Translations under genes and position numbers: made by a program | Source of the DNA: Methanolinea sp. | GTDB lineage: Archaea; Halobacteriota; Methanomicrobia; Methanomicrobiales; Methanospirillaceae | Assembly: GCA_029907345.1 (NCBI GenBank) | Contig: JARYMB010000004.1 | Coordinates: forward strand, 1 to 64,000 | Direction of reading: 5' to 3' | Length of the DNA stretch: 64,000 nt | Notes under the pieces: generated by a model | Seen by the model: only the letters and a program-made list of their open reading frames with translations | What the model was told of the DNA's origin: nothing | Database searches by the model: none | In this document: positions 24,641 through 34,393 of the stretch, piece by piece | Layout: every line of letters begins with the position of its first letter | How positions within the stretch are numbered: the first letter of the stretch is position 1

Positions 24641-25840
24641 ATGAGGGATTTCGTCTCCCGGAAGGCAAGGGAAATTCCCCCTTCCGGCATCCGCAGGTTC
24701 TTTGACCTTGCCCTGACGATGGACGAGGTCATCTCCCTCGGCGTGGGCGAACCGGACTTTTCAACACCCTGGAACATCTGCGAGGCAAGTATTTACTTCA
24801 TCGAACAGGGAGGAACCTCCTACACGCCGAACCGGGGAATCAAACCTCTCCGGGAGGCACTGTCCCGCTGGCTCCGCGACCATTACGGGCTCTCCTATGA
24901 TCCGGAAACCGAGATGATCATCACCACAGGTGTATCCGAGGGCTTGGACATTGCGATACGCGCAATTGTCGATCCGGGGGACGAGGTGCTCGTTGCAGAG
25001 CCCTGCTATGTCTCCTATTCTCCATGCGTGACACTGGCGGGAGGAAGACCGGTCCCGGTCCCCTGTGTCGAGAAGGACAGGTTCAGGCTCAATCCCGACC
25101 GGCTGATGGAGAAGATCTCGAAAAAGAGCAAGGCTCTCGTCATGAACTTCCCGAACAACCCGACGGGGGCGGTCATGGGGAAGGAGGATCTCAGGGCGAT
25201 AGCCGACATCGTCTGTGACCATGACCTCGTGCTGGTGAGCGACGAGGTATACTCGGAACTGACCTACAGCGGGAGCCACGTCGCGGCAGCAACCGTGGGC
25301 GACCTTGCGCACCGCACGATAACCCTGAACGGTTTTTCGAAGGCGTATGCAATGACGGGGTGGCGGATCGGGTATCTCTGCGCACCGCAGGAGATCTGCG
25401 ATGCAGCCCTCAAGATCCACCAGTATGTGATGCTCTGTGCCCCGGTCATGGGACAGGTCGCGGCCCTCGAAGGGATACGGAGGGGAGAGGAGGAAAAGGA
25501 CAGGATGGTCAGGGAATACCGCGTGCGCCGGAACCTTTTCGTCGAGGGCCTGAACCGTATCGGGCTTTCCTGTCACCGACCCGAGGGCGCCTTCTATGCG
25601 TTCCCCTCCGTTGCAGAAACAGGGCTCTCTGACCAGGAATTTGCAGAGGGGCTTCTCCTCGAGGAACACGTGGCCGTTGTCCCAGGCAACGTCTTTGGGA
25701 GCGGTGGGGAAGGGCATGTCCGGTGCGCATACGCCGTTTCGCGGGAGGATCTCGCGCGGGCTCTCCAGAGGATGGAAGAGTTCGTCTCGAAGTGTAAAAA
25801 GAAGGCCATCCCGCTGGTTCGGTCCGGTAATCATTCCTAG
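24641..25840 (+). CDS. PLP-dependent aminotransferase, class I/II (aspartate type)
   Basis: This 399-residue enzyme has the class I fold signatures: SLGVGEPDFSTPWNI near 31, the Asn/Pro motif MNFPNNPTGAVM near 168, and the PLP-binding Lys in LNGFSKAYAMTGWRIGY near 230-246. The family includes aspartate and aromatic aminotransferases, and the exact substrate cannot be read. It follows an Lrp/AsnC regulator by 7 bp, a pairing consistent with amino-acid-responsive control. A paralogue lies at 46092. Confidence 0.9.
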   Translation: MRDFVSRKAREIPPSGIRRFFDLALTMDEVISLGVGEPDFSTPWNICEASIYFIEQGGTSYTPNRGIKPLREALSRWLRDHYGLSYDPETEMIITTGVSEGLDIAIRAIVDPGDEVLVAEPCYVSYSPCVTLAGGRPVPVPCVEKDRFRLNPDRLMEKISKKSKALVMNFPNNPTGAVMGKEDLRAIADIVCDHDLVLVSDEVYSELTYSGSHVAAATVGDLAHRTITLNGFSKAYAMTGWRIGYLCAPQEICDAALKIHQYVMLCAPVMGQVAALEGIRRGEEEKDRMVREYRVRRNLFVEGLNRIGLSCHRPEGAFYAFPSVAETGLSDQEFAEGLLLEEHVAVVPGNVFGSGGEGHVRCAYAVSREDLARALQRMEEFVSKCKKKAIPLVRSGNHS

Positions 25841-26059
25841 AAGCAGCAGGCCTCCTTTCCCATCCATTCCCCCCGGGCCTCATCCCCCGGTTCGCGAAGG
25901 AATGCGGGAAGAGTGGCGGAAAGGAAATTTTGGAGGTATCCCTGCCTGTCCGTCGGATAGCCGGAAAACCGCCCTGCACTCCACCCCTGCCAGGGCATCG
26001 GCAAGGCCCCCACGATAGGCTTTTATCCGGTATCCGGTTGTATAGTATATGGTTGTACC

Positions 26060-27070
26060 ATGAGTTGCACCATAGTCGTGGGCGGTTTTTTTGGTGATGA
26101 AGGGAAGGGCAAGATCGTTGCACACCTTGCCTACCAGGACCACCCCTCCATCATCTCCCGGGGAGGGGTCGGTCCGAATGCCGGCCACACGGTAAAGATG
26201 GGAGAGAAGGAGTACGGTGTGCGCATGGTCCCATCGGGGTTCGTATATCCCCATGCCCGCCTCATGATTGGAACCGGTGTCCTGGTGGACCCGAGGGTCT
26301 TTGGCCGGGAAGTCGAGATGCTCGGGGTCGGGGGAAGGATATTCGTCGACTACCGGTGTGCCATCATCGATGAAGGTCACATCGAGAGGGACAAGTCAAG
26401 TTCCCACCTTGCAAAGACGATAGGAAGCACGGGCAGCGGGTGCGGACCTGCAAACGCAGACCGCGTCCTCCGCGTGGCCAGGCTGGCGCGGGACATTCCC
26501 GAGCTTGGTCCCTACGTTGCAGATGTTCCCCTCGAGATCAATTCAGCCCTCGACCGGGGCGAAAACATCCTCCTTGAAGGGACACAGGGATTCGGGATAT
26601 CGCTCTACTATGGGACCTACCCGTATGTGACGAGCAAGGATACATCGGCGTCCCAGATAGCGGCCGATAACGGGGTGGGACCGACACGCATCGATGATGT
26701 CGTGGTCGTCTTCAAGGCTTACCCGACAAGGGTGGGCGAGGGACCGTTCTCGACCGAGATGGAAAGGGAGGTATCCGACCGCATGGGTATTCAGGAGTTC
26801 GGGACCGTGACACACAGGCAGAGGAGAATAGGCCAGTGGGACGGAAAGATGGCGCGGTATTCCGCCATGGTGAACGGCTGTACCCAGGCCGCGATCACGG
26901 GGATCGACCGGGTTGACAGGGACTGTTTTGGAATAACGGAGTATGATCGGCTGACGAAAAAAGCCCGTGACTTCCTCGAGCAGGCAGAAGAGGATATTGG
27001 ATGTCCCATCACCCTCATCTCGACCGGGCCGGACGTCTCCCAGATCATCGATATCAGGGGCGAGATATGA
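26060..27070 (+). CDS. purA: Adenylosuccinate synthetase (short archaeal form)
   Basis: This 336-residue enzyme shows [18 protein letters not shown] at the N terminus, [14 protein letters not shown] near 35, the IMP-binding [14 protein letters not shown] near 122 and [22 protein letters not shown] near 177. Bacterial PurA has about 430 residues; this shorter length is usual for one archaeal group. It joins IMP and aspartate with GTP in AMP synthesis. A TATA-like cttttatcc (about 26019-26028) lies about 32-40 bp upstream. The stop overlaps the Trm112-like gene by 4 bp. Confidence 0.93.
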   Translation: MSCTIVVGGFFGDEGKGKIVAHLAYQDHPSIISRGGVGPNAGHTVKMGEKEYGVRMVPSGFVYPHARLMIGTGVLVDPRVFGREVEMLGVGGRIFVDYRCAIIDEGHIERDKSSSHLAKTIGSTGSGCGPANADRVLRVARLARDIPELGPYVADVPLEINSALDRGENILLEGTQGFGISLYYGTYPYVTSKDTSASQIAADNGVGPTRIDDVVVVFKAYPTRVGEGPFSTEMEREVSDRMGIQEFGTVTHRQRRIGQWDGKMARYSAMVNGCTQAAITGIDRVDRDCFGITEYDRLTKKARDFLEQAEEDIGCPITLISTGPDVSQIIDIRGEI

Positions 27071-27246
27071 AACGCTCCCTCCTGCCCATCCTCTGCTGCC
27101 CGGTCTGCAAGGGGGACCTCACCCTTCGTGTGACACTCGAGGACGAAAAGGAGATACTCGAGGGAGTACTCCGGTGCCCGGTCTGCGATGTCGATTACCC
27201 GATCGAGGATGGTATCCCCGACCTGCTCCCCCGCGAAAAAAAGTAA
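27067..27246 (+). CDS. Trm112-like zinc-ribbon protein
   Basis: This 59-residue protein starts at ATG 27067, overlapping the purA stop (ATGA); the track's 27001 start lies inside purA. It has two CPxC knuckles, [13 protein letters not shown] near the start and [21 protein letters not shown] near the end. This matches the Trm112 family, small zinc proteins that activate several SAM-dependent methyltransferases acting on tRNA, rRNA and release factor. In archaea Trm112 partners several methyltransferases. Confidence 0.85.
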   Translation: MKRSLLPILCCPVCKGDLTLRVTLEDEKEILEGVLRCPVCDVDYPIEDGIPDLLPREKK

Positions 27247-27291
27247 AAAACCTGGCGCAGGAAGGCCTGGAAAGATAAAACGGAAAAACCC

Positions 27292-27320
27292 GCGCCGGGC
27301 TGACGCAACGTGCCCGGCGC
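27292..27320 (+). promoter_or_regulatory. GC-rich hairpin in the cbiB leader
   Basis: GCGCCGGGC (27292-27300) pairs perfectly with GCCCGGCGC (27312-27320) over an 11-nt loop. A TATA-like agataaaac lies about 20 bp upstream, so the hairpin would form at or near the 5' end of the cbiB transcript. No T-run follows, so it is not a simple terminator. Confidence 0.5.
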
Positions 27321-27362
27321 ACCTGCCTCCACCCCGGTTGTAACCCTGCCTGCCTACCACCC

Positions 27363-28286
27363 ATGCTCATCATACGCCTTGCAGTCATTCCCCTCTCCCT
27401 CCTCGTTGACAGGGTGACGGGAGATCCCCATTCCCGTTTTCATCCTGTCGCACTCCTGGGGCGGTTCATCGCATTCTGGGGAGATCCGCGGAAATTCCGG
27501 CCGTCACTGCAACGGGCTGCCGGCGTGGTCATGTGGTTTGCAACCGTGGCCATCTTCTCGGTTCCCTTCCTCCTCGCCGAGGTCTTCCTGCCATGGTATG
27601 CCCTCCTGGTCGCCGCCCCCGCCCTCCTCAAGGTATGCCTTGCCTGGCGTTCCCTCGAGGAACACGTGGATGCGGTGGAAAAGGCCCTCTCTGCCGGCCT
27701 CCCGGAGGGAAGGGAAAAGGTCAGGTTCATGGTGAGCAGGGATCCGCGGGAACTCTCCGAAGACCAGGTGCGTTCAGCCGCGTACGAATCGCTCTCCGAG
27801 AACCTCGTGGACAGCATCGTTGCACCCCTCTTCTACTATGCCCTGTTCGGCCTTGCCGGTGCCGCAGTCTACCGCGCGGCAAACACGATGGATGCAATGC
27901 TCGGGTACCGTGACGAGAGGGAACGAATCGGGTGGTTCCCGGCCCGGGCTGACGATGTCCTGAACTATGTCCCGGCACGCCTGGCAACCGGAATCCTCCT
28001 CCTCTACTTTGCAGCCCGGGGACGGTATGCACCTGCGATCCGGTGCCTCCGGCAGGATGCAAAGAAACGCCCGGGGTATAACGGCGGGCTCTCCATGGCC
28101 GTGATTGCAGGCGGGACCGGGGTCCAGTTCGAGAAACCCGGTTCCTACACGATCGGCTCCCGTGAGAAGGCTCTTCGGGACGCCGGCCCGGATATCATCG
28201 CTGCCGTCCGGGCCTGCACCCTCGCAAGTTCCGCCCTCTTTATGCTGATACCAATATTTTTGGCCCTCCTCGTCCAATTCATATAA
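27363..28286 (+). CDS. cbiB: Adenosylcobinamide-phosphate synthase CbiB/CobD
   Basis: This 307-residue membrane protein has the family opening [24 protein letters not shown] and the motif [34 protein letters not shown] near 120-153. [33 protein letters not shown] near 177-209 is also characteristic. It joins aminopropanol (or its phosphate) to adenosylcobyric acid in cobamide synthesis, which methanogens need for methyl transfer by Mtr. pdxS starts 4 bp after the stop; aminopropanol-O-phosphate synthesis uses a PLP enzyme, but that link is only a guess. Confidence 0.93.
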   Translation: MLIIRLAVIPLSLLVDRVTGDPHSRFHPVALLGRFIAFWGDPRKFRPSLQRAAGVVMWFATVAIFSVPFLLAEVFLPWYALLVAAPALLKVCLAWRSLEEHVDAVEKALSAGLPEGREKVRFMVSRDPRELSEDQVRSAAYESLSENLVDSIVAPLFYYALFGLAGAAVYRAANTMDAMLGYRDERERIGWFPARADDVLNYVPARLATGILLLYFAARGRYAPAIRCLRQDAKKRPGYNGGLSMAVIAGGTGVQFEKPGSYTIGSREKALRDAGPDIIAAVRACTLASSALFMLIPIFLALLVQFI

Positions 28287-28290
28287 ACAT

Positions 28291-29187
28291 ATGAAACTCG
28301 AGGAACTGAGATTTGGCACCGAACTCCTGAAACGCGGCTTTGCATCCATGCAGAAGGGAGGGGTGATCATGGATGTGGTCAACGCAGAGCAGGCGCGGAT
28401 CGCGGAAGATGCTGGTGCCGTCGCGGTCATGGCGCTGGAACGCGTCCCCGCGGATATCAGGAAGGCAGGTGGCGTGGCGAGGATGGCCGACCCTGCCATC
28501 ATCCTCGAGATCATGGACGCCGTCTCGATCCCCGTGATGGCAAAAGTCCGCATCGGGCACTTTGTCGAGGCCCAGATCCTCGAATCCCTCGGCGTGGACA
28601 TGATCGACGAGAGCGAGGTGCTCACCCCCGCCGACGAGGAGTACCACATCGACAAGAAGGCATTTTCGGTCCCCTTCGTGTGCGGCGCACGCGACCTCGG
28701 CGAGGCACTCCGCCGTATCCACGAGGGCGCGGCGATGATCCGGACGAAGGGGGAGGCAGGGACCGGAAACGTGGTGGAGGCGGTCCGCCACATGCGCAAC
28801 ATCATGGGAGAGATCAGGGCCCTCCAGGGGAAGACACCGCAGGAAATCACGAGCCGGGCGCGGGAACTCGAGGCACCGCCCGATCTGCTCCTCGAGACGG
28901 TGAAGATGGGCCGTCTCCCGGTCGTCAACTTCTCTGCCGGCGGGATTGCCACACCCGCAGATGCCGCCCTGATGATGCAGATGGGGGCAGACGGTGTCTT
29001 CGTGGGGTCGGGGATATTCCACTCGGGTAACCCGGAGAAGATGGCCCGTGCCATCGTCGAGGCCGTAAACCACTACGACGATCCGAAAGTGATCGCCGAG
29101 GTGAGCAAGGGACTCGGCCAGCCCATGAAGGGTATCGACGTCCATACCCTCCGCGAGGACGAGGTGCTCCAGTACCGTGGGCGTTAG
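28291..29187 (+). CDS. pdxS: Pyridoxal 5'-phosphate synthase, synthase subunit
   Basis: This 298-residue TIM-barrel protein matches PdxS/Snz. It has [20 protein letters not shown] near 10, [32 protein letters not shown] near 65-95 (with the Schiff-base Lys in AKVRIGH), and [19 protein letters not shown] near 150. The ending [32 protein letters not shown] is diagnostic. With PdxT it makes PLP from ribose 5-phosphate, glyceraldehyde 3-phosphate and ammonia. The pdxT start overlaps its last 11 bp. Confidence 0.96.
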   Translation: MKLEELRFGTELLKRGFASMQKGGVIMDVVNAEQARIAEDAGAVAVMALERVPADIRKAGGVARMADPAIILEIMDAVSIPVMAKVRIGHFVEAQILESLGVDMIDESEVLTPADEEYHIDKKAFSVPFVCGARDLGEALRRIHEGAAMIRTKGEAGTGNVVEAVRHMRNIMGEIRALQGKTPQEITSRARELEAPPDLLLETVKMGRLPVVNFSAGGIATPADAALMMQMGADGVFVGSGIFHSGNPEKMARAIVEAVNHYDDPKVIAEVSKGLGQPMKGIDVHTLREDEVLQYRGR

Positions 29188-29767
29188 GCTCGGGGTGCTG
29201 GCTCTCCAGGGAGACGTGAGCGAGCACATTCAGGGTTTTGAACGGGCGCTCCGGGTCATGGGGGAGGCCGATGGGGCTGTCATCCCCGTCCGGAAGCCCC
29301 GGGACCTCGAAGGACTCCACGGCCTTGCCATCCCGGGTGGCGAGTCCACCACCATCTCCCGCCTGATCGGGAAGAATGGGTTATTCGAACCCATCGCCGG
29401 ATTCGACGGCGGCATCTTTGCCACGTGCGCGGGAATGGTGCTCGTGGCAGACCGCGTGGACGACCCCCGCGTGAGGACTCTCGGCCTCATTGACATGGCT
29501 GTGCAGAGGAACGCGTTTGGGCGCCAGAGGGAGTCTTTCGAGGCTGACATCGAGGTCAGGGGGCTCGAGCGGCCATACCATGCGTATTTCATCCGGGCCC
29601 CGGTTGCGCGGGAGGTCGGCAATAGCGTGGAGGTCCTGGCAGAGATCCCTGCGGGTATCGTTGCGGTCAGGAAAGGCCAGCACATGGCCCTCTCCTTTCA
29701 CCCTGAGCTCGGCGGCGATCCGAGGATCCACGTGATGTTTCTGGAACACCTTTTCACAGGAAAATGA
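29177..29767 (+). CDS. pdxT: Pyridoxal 5'-phosphate synthase, glutaminase subunit
   Basis: This 196-residue class I glutamine amidotransferase starts at GTG 29177, inside the end of pdxS. The family motifs are [13 protein letters not shown] at the start, [16 protein letters not shown] near 49, the nucleophile Cys in [14 protein letters not shown] near 78 and the His-Glu pair [11 protein letters not shown] near 170. It hydrolyses glutamine and channels ammonia to PdxS. Overlapping genes fit the obligate complex. Confidence 0.95.
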   Translation: MGVRLGVLALQGDVSEHIQGFERALRVMGEADGAVIPVRKPRDLEGLHGLAIPGGESTTISRLIGKNGLFEPIAGFDGGIFATCAGMVLVADRVDDPRVRTLGLIDMAVQRNAFGRQRESFEADIEVRGLERPYHAYFIRAPVAREVGNSVEVLAEIPAGIVAVRKGQHMALSFHPELGGDPRIHVMFLEHLFTGK

Positions 29768-29835
29768 GGGCTGCCCTGTCCATTCGGGAATAATCGTTCC
29801 AAGAGTGTTTTTAAAAAGAAAAAGTTTCCGGGATA

Positions 29836-31866
29836 CTATACAAGGAACAGCGGAGCAAAGACCACCGAGACGATGGCCATCAGCTTGAGGAGGATGTTGA
29901 GGGCCGGTCCCGCAGTGTCCTTGAAGGGGTCCCCGACCGTGTCACCCGTGACCGCTGCCTTGTGCGCAGAAGATCCCTTTCCTCCCAGGTGGCCCTGCTC
30001 GATGTACTTCTTGGCGTTGTCCCAGGCACCACCCGTGTTGGCCATCATGACGGCCACGATGAACCCTGAGGCTATCGATCCGACGAGGAGACCGGCGAGT
30101 GCATGGGTGCCAAGGGTGAGGCCGACGACAAGGGGTGCGGCAATGGCCAGCACGCCCGGTGCAATCATCTGCCTGAGAGCTGCATTCGTGGAGATGGTGA
30201 TGCAGGCGCCGTAATCGGGGTCGGTCTTGCCCTCCATGAGGCCCGGGATCTCCTTGAACTGGCGCCGGACCTCCTGGACGATGTAGCCTGCAGCCTTCCC
30301 GACCGCGGTCATGGCAAAGGAGCAGAAGAGGAAGGGGAGCATGGCACCGATGAGCACGCCGACGAAGACGACCGGCTCGAGCATGTTCACGATCTCGAGA
30401 CGGACCGCCTGGGAATACGCTGCAAAGAGACCGAGTGCGGTAAGTGCAGCGCCGCCGATAGCAAAGCCCTTCCCGATGGCGGCAGTCGTGTTCCCCACGG
30501 CGTCGAGGGTGTCTGTGATACCCCTGACCTCCTTGGGCTGGTGGGACATCTCGGCGATACCACCGGCATTGTCCGCCACCGGCCCGTACGCGTCCACCGA
30601 GAGGGTGATCCCGAGCGTCGCGAGCATCCCGACACCCGCGATGGCAACGCCGTAGAGGCCGGCCTGCTGCGCAGCGATCAGGATGGCAACGACAACGATC
30701 AGGACGGGGAAGAGGGTGGACTCGAACCCGACGGCAAGGCCGGTGATGATGTTCGTGGCAGCACCCGTCTCGCTCGCCCTTGCAATCTTCTGGGTCGGTG
30801 ACCGCTCGTAGGATGTGTAGAACTCGGTCACGATCCCGATCAGGAAACCTGCGACGAGGCCGGCGACGGTCGCGACGAAGACGCCGAGATACTGGGGTCC
30901 AAGGAGCGTTGTCACGAGGTAGTACACGGCCGCCACCGTAAGGAGGAGGCTCACGAAAGTACCTGTGTTGAACGCCTTGTGGATGGCACCGCTCTCGTTC
31001 TTCGAGCTCCGGACAAAGAAACTCCCGATGATGGACGCGATGATGCCGAGACCTGCGATCAGCATCGGGAGGAGGACGAGGTTCATTGTGGAGACTCCCG
31101 CGAACTTTGCAGCGGCAAGGACGGAGACTCCCATGAGCATCGTTGCGACGATGGAACCGACGTACGACTCGTAGAGGTCTGCTCCCATCCCGGCGATGTC
31201 CCCGACATTGTCCCCGACGTTATCGGCAATGACTGCAGGGTTCCTCGGGTCGTCTTCCGGAATCCCGGCCTCGACCTTGCCGACCAGGTCAGCACCGACA
31301 TCAGCGGCCTTGGTGAAAATACCGCCGCCCACACGGGCAAAGAGCGCAATGGAACTTGCACCGAGTGAGAAGCCGGAAAGGATGTTGATGATCTCGGAAA
31401 GCCCGAGCGTTGTGAGGGAGTTCAACCCGAGGAAGAGGAGGGAGAGCCCCATGAGCCCGAGACCGACGACGGTCAGCCCCATCACGGTCCCGGACGCGTA
31501 TGACACCCGGAAAGCCCGGGCCATCCCCTCGCGGGCGGCATTCGTCGTCCGCACGTTTGCCATCGTTGCCGCCGACATCCCGATGAACCCGGCCGTTGCG
31601 GAGAGGGCAGCACCGACCAGGAACGCGACGGATGTCAGGGGGTGAATGCCGGGAATGAGGTAGAGCACGATGGCAAGAACGACCACGAAGACCGCGATTG
31701 CCTTGTACTGGCTCCTCAAATAGACCATCGAACCAAGCCGGATGGCACCGGCGATTTTCTGCATCAATTCAGTCCCTGTACCCTCCCTCTTCATGACGGT
31801 GAAGGAGTACCCGGCAAACACAAGGCCGAGCAGGGCACAGACAGGAACAATGAGGAACATATCCAT
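29836..31866 (-). CDS. hppA: Membrane-bound ion-translocating pyrophosphatase, K+-dependent type
   Basis: From ATG at 31866 ([14 protein letters not shown]), with GGAGG eight bases upstream, the protein has 676 residues and about 16 membrane segments. The pyrophosphate-binding motif [33 protein letters not shown] is complete. The sequence [10 protein letters not shown] carries Ala where K+-independent enzymes carry Lys (GNTTK), which marks the K+-dependent subfamily. Members pump Na+ or H+; which one cannot be read here. In methanogens it would recover energy from biosynthetic pyrophosphate. The track start at 31902 has no comparable ribosome site. Confidence 0.93.
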   Translation of the reverse strand: MDMFLIVPVCALLGLVFAGYSFTVMKREGTGTELMQKIAGAIRLGSMVYLRSQYKAIAVFVVVLAIVLYLIPGIHPLTSVAFLVGAALSATAGFIGMSAATMANVRTTNAAREGMARAFRVSYASGTVMGLTVVGLGLMGLSLLFLGLNSLTTLGLSEIINILSGFSLGASSIALFARVGGGIFTKAADVGADLVGKVEAGIPEDDPRNPAVIADNVGDNVGDIAGMGADLYESYVGSIVATMLMGVSVLAAAKFAGVSTMNLVLLPMLIAGLGIIASIIGSFFVRSSKNESGAIHKAFNTGTFVSLLLTVAAVYYLVTTLLGPQYLGVFVATVAGLVAGFLIGIVTEFYTSYERSPTQKIARASETGAATNIITGLAVGFESTLFPVLIVVVAILIAAQQAGLYGVAIAGVGMLATLGITLSVDAYGPVADNAGGIAEMSHQPKEVRGITDTLDAVGNTTAAIGKGFAIGGAALTALGLFAAYSQAVRLEIVNMLEPVVFVGVLIGAMLPFLFCSFAMTAVGKAAGYIVQEVRRQFKEIPGLMEGKTDPDYGACITISTNAALRQMIAPGVLAIAAPLVVGLTLGTHALAGLLVGSIASGFIVAVMMANTGGAWDNAKKYIEQGHLGGKGSSAHKAAVTGDTVGDPFKDTAGPALNILLKLMAIVSVVFAPLFLV

Positions 31867-31937
31867 AGCACAGAACCTCCGGAGAACCCAACCGGTCTCC
31901 ACGCATACCTGTTGCGTCTGAGATCAATTGATCCCCG

Positions 31938-31949
31938 TGCATAAAAAGG
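31938..31949 (-). promoter_or_regulatory. TATA box for hppA
   Basis: The minus strand reads CCTTTTTATGCA. Transcription would begin near 31917, leaving a leader of about 50 nt that contains the GGAGG ribosome site. Confidence 0.5.
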
Positions 31950-31958
31950 CGGCTGATA

Positions 31959-33356
31959 TCAGTTGAAGTCGAGGACACTGTAACCCAGTGTCTGGAGGTC
32001 GAGGAGAACCGCACGGCCTGGTGTCGGGGTGATGTTCATCTGCTTCTGGAATGCTGTCTGTGACTGCCAGGTACCCGAGTTGACGCAGAGAACACCCCTG
32101 TAGTCAGAAACACCCATGATGTGGATATGCCCGGTGTGGAGAACCTCCGGGATGGGGTCGATGATCAGGGGGTCTTCCTTCCCGGCTGCAATCGGGGTCC
32201 TCTTTCCATAGGTGGGTGCGAGGTGACGCCGCTGCAGCATACCGGCCATCACGGGGGCAGAGTTGTCGTAGCTGGCACCCGGTATCAGGCTGATGAAGTC
32301 ATCGAGTGACCTCCCGTGGTACATCAGGACCCGTACCCCCTGCAGGCTCACCAGCGCCGGGTTCTCGACAAGGATGCAGTTTTTGGGGAAATTCGCGGAG
32401 AATCCGGGGGGTATGGCGGGTTGGGGCTCGGCCTGCCTCACCACGTCGTGGTTGCCGGGGGAGATGATGATCTTCATCCGGGAGGGAAGATCCCGGAGCA
32501 TCGACCCGAACACCTCGTACTGCTCGTAGATGTTCTTTATGGTCAGTTCCTGGTCCTGGTTCGGGTAGACGCCGATACCGTCGACAAGGTCGCCTGCTAT
32601 GAGCAGGTAGGAGACATCCGAGCCGGAGAGCCAGTCGGCAAACCGGTTCCACGTCTCCTCGAGGAACGTATTGCTCCCGACATGGACATCGGAGATGAGG
32701 ACTGCCTTCCCGGGCTTTTCGCTCCGGAAAGGTGCATGGGAGAGCGGGATGTCGGGCCGGAACATCTGTTCGGCAAAAAAGAGCCTCCCGTCGCCTGACA
32801 GCGTCCCCCGGACGCCGACCACCTCGTCGGGGACGAGCGTCTCGGCTTCCGCGAACTGGGGCCGGTCCTTGTGGAAGAGGACCTGGATAGAGGAGGTGGG
32901 ATCTTCCACTTCCACCATGCGGTGACCATTCGCCGTGGTCCTGTTCTCCACGACGAGTCCCATGATCGAGCATGCCTCCTGGCGGTAGCGTGAGCCCTTC
33001 TTCAGTGCCTCGATTGGCATCGGGGCTGCCCGTGACCGGATGCACTCGCCCAGGCGCTGGTACCTGTCCCGGAAATAGGCGGAATAATCTGCAACGCTCG
33101 CGGTGGACCGGGAGGAACCGGCTGCTCCCCGGATCACCTCGCACTCGGGATCGGTCAGGAACCGGCTCCCGTCACGGTCAGGGTGCAGGCCGGGGATGTG
33201 CCTGACCGAGACCACCACGGCGTCGCCGGGCACGTTCGCGATGATGCGGTCGATAAGACCCGGGTCGTCCTTTTCGGCGATGTACCGGACGACCTCCGGG
33301 TGCACCTGGAGTTTCGTCTCGAGGAAACGCTGGACGATGGTTGCCGCATCGAGCAT
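31959..33356 (-). CDS. polB: DNA polymerase D small subunit DP1 (exonuclease)
   Basis: This 465-residue protein has the archaeal PolD small-subunit layout. An N-terminal region (1-110) is followed by an OB domain near 120-200 and a calcineurin-like phosphoesterase domain (about 215-450). The metal motifs are intact: LISDVHVGSNTF, LIAGDLVDGIGVYP, IISPGNHDVVR, LMYHGRSLDDFI and LHTGHIHIMGV. DP1 supplies 3'-5' proofreading to the DP2 catalytic subunit. DP2 is not in this window. The gene is divergent from the signal peptidase gene. Confidence 0.95.
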   Translation of the reverse strand: MLDAATIVQRFLETKLQVHPEVVRYIAEKDDPGLIDRIIANVPGDAVVVSVRHIPGLHPDRDGSRFLTDPECEVIRGAAGSSRSTASVADYSAYFRDRYQRLGECIRSRAAPMPIEALKKGSRYRQEACSIMGLVVENRTTANGHRMVEVEDPTSSIQVLFHKDRPQFAEAETLVPDEVVGVRGTLSGDGRLFFAEQMFRPDIPLSHAPFRSEKPGKAVLISDVHVGSNTFLEETWNRFADWLSGSDVSYLLIAGDLVDGIGVYPNQDQELTIKNIYEQYEVFGSMLRDLPSRMKIIISPGNHDVVRQAEPQPAIPPGFSANFPKNCILVENPALVSLQGVRVLMYHGRSLDDFISLIPGASYDNSAPVMAGMLQRRHLAPTYGKRTPIAAGKEDPLIIDPIPEVLHTGHIHIMGVSDYRGVLCVNSGTWQSQTAFQKQMNITPTPGRAVLLDLQTLGYSVLDFN

Positions 33357-33528
33357 CGATCATATATGGACAGTGCCCGATATAGGGTTTTCACTCCTGT
33401 CCCGGAGGACCCCGGAAACACTCCCGATTCGCTCTCCCGCAGGGTGAACGGGAGGACCCCGGCCCAAACACACGGGCCCGGGTGCGATTCCTTATCATGC
33501 CTGGAAAAAAATAGATCAGGGTCCAGGA

Positions 33529-34383
33529 ATGTCGCACGAAGAAAAAAATGACAAAGAAAAGGGACTCCTGCAGAGATTTCTCTCAAGCAGCAACCCCTGG
33601 GTCTCACTTGCCCGCGAGCTTGCCTGGGTGGCCGCGGTGGTGGGAGGAATAGCCCTTGCGCTGTTCCTCGTCTCGGGTACGTGGCCCGCGGTCGTGACGA
33701 TAGAATCGGAGAGCATGGTTCCGCACATGAACGTCGGCGACCTGGTCTTCGTGGTCAGCGCCGACCGGTTCGGCGAACTCCAGACGTGGACGACCGGGAA
33801 GGAGACCGGGTACCAGAAGTTCGGCGACTACGGCGACATCCTCATCTACCGGCCCAACGATGCACCCAATCCCCCCGTATCCATCCCGTTCATCACGGGG
33901 GGTGTCCACCCCATCATCCACAGGGCGATGGATAAAATCGGGGAGGGCGAGACCATCCCCAAGTACTACAATGTCTACCGTGGGCAGGCAACACCTGCCC
34001 GGTACGTCCCGGCGACCATCCGGAACAACAGCCTCGTTCTCATGGACGGGACCGTCGTAACACCACAGAATGCCGACCCGCTGGTCGGATACGTGGTGCA
34101 GACAGCAATAAAGAGCCCGCATGCCGGGTACATCACCAAGGGAGACAACAACCTCGTCAGTGACCAGGGGGGGTATCTCTCCTCCGTGTCCGGGCAGGTC
34201 ATCATGCCCGTCCGGGAGGACTGGGTGGTTGGCAAAGCCCTGTTCACAATACCGCTCCTGGGATACCTGCCCCTCAACATCGTCCCGGTGGCAGTCATCC
34301 TCATCGCGTTCATGATAGTGTGGGAATACCACTCGAAGAAGAAGGAACGCAGCGTTACGAAGAAAGGGAAGAAGAAGAGGTGA
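33529..34383 (+). CDS. S26 family signal peptidase (archaeal type)
   Basis: This 284-residue protein has an N-terminal membrane helix (about 24-50) followed at once by VVTIESESMVPHMNVGDLVFVV, where the Ser of SM is the S26 nucleophile. GYITKGDNNLVSDQGG near 198 is the second conserved box, in which archaeal enzymes use a His/Asp system rather than Lys. A second membrane helix (about 242-268) precedes a very basic tail (HSKKKERSVTKKGKKKR). It should cleave signal peptides of exported proteins. The central insert is longer than in minimal archaeal enzymes. Confidence 0.88.
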   Translation: MSHEEKNDKEKGLLQRFLSSSNPWVSLARELAWVAAVVGGIALALFLVSGTWPAVVTIESESMVPHMNVGDLVFVVSADRFGELQTWTTGKETGYQKFGDYGDILIYRPNDAPNPPVSIPFITGGVHPIIHRAMDKIGEGETIPKYYNVYRGQATPARYVPATIRNNSLVLMDGTVVTPQNADPLVGYVVQTAIKSPHAGYITKGDNNLVSDQGGYLSSVSGQVIMPVREDWVVGKALFTIPLLGYLPLNIVPVAVILIAFMIVWEYHSKKKERSVTKKGKKKR

Positions 34384-34393
34384 AGGGACGGGA

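Noticed and set aside
28295-29229. 316-codon and related minus ORFs over pdxS
   Set aside because: They are antisense to pdxS and pdxT, which are certain.
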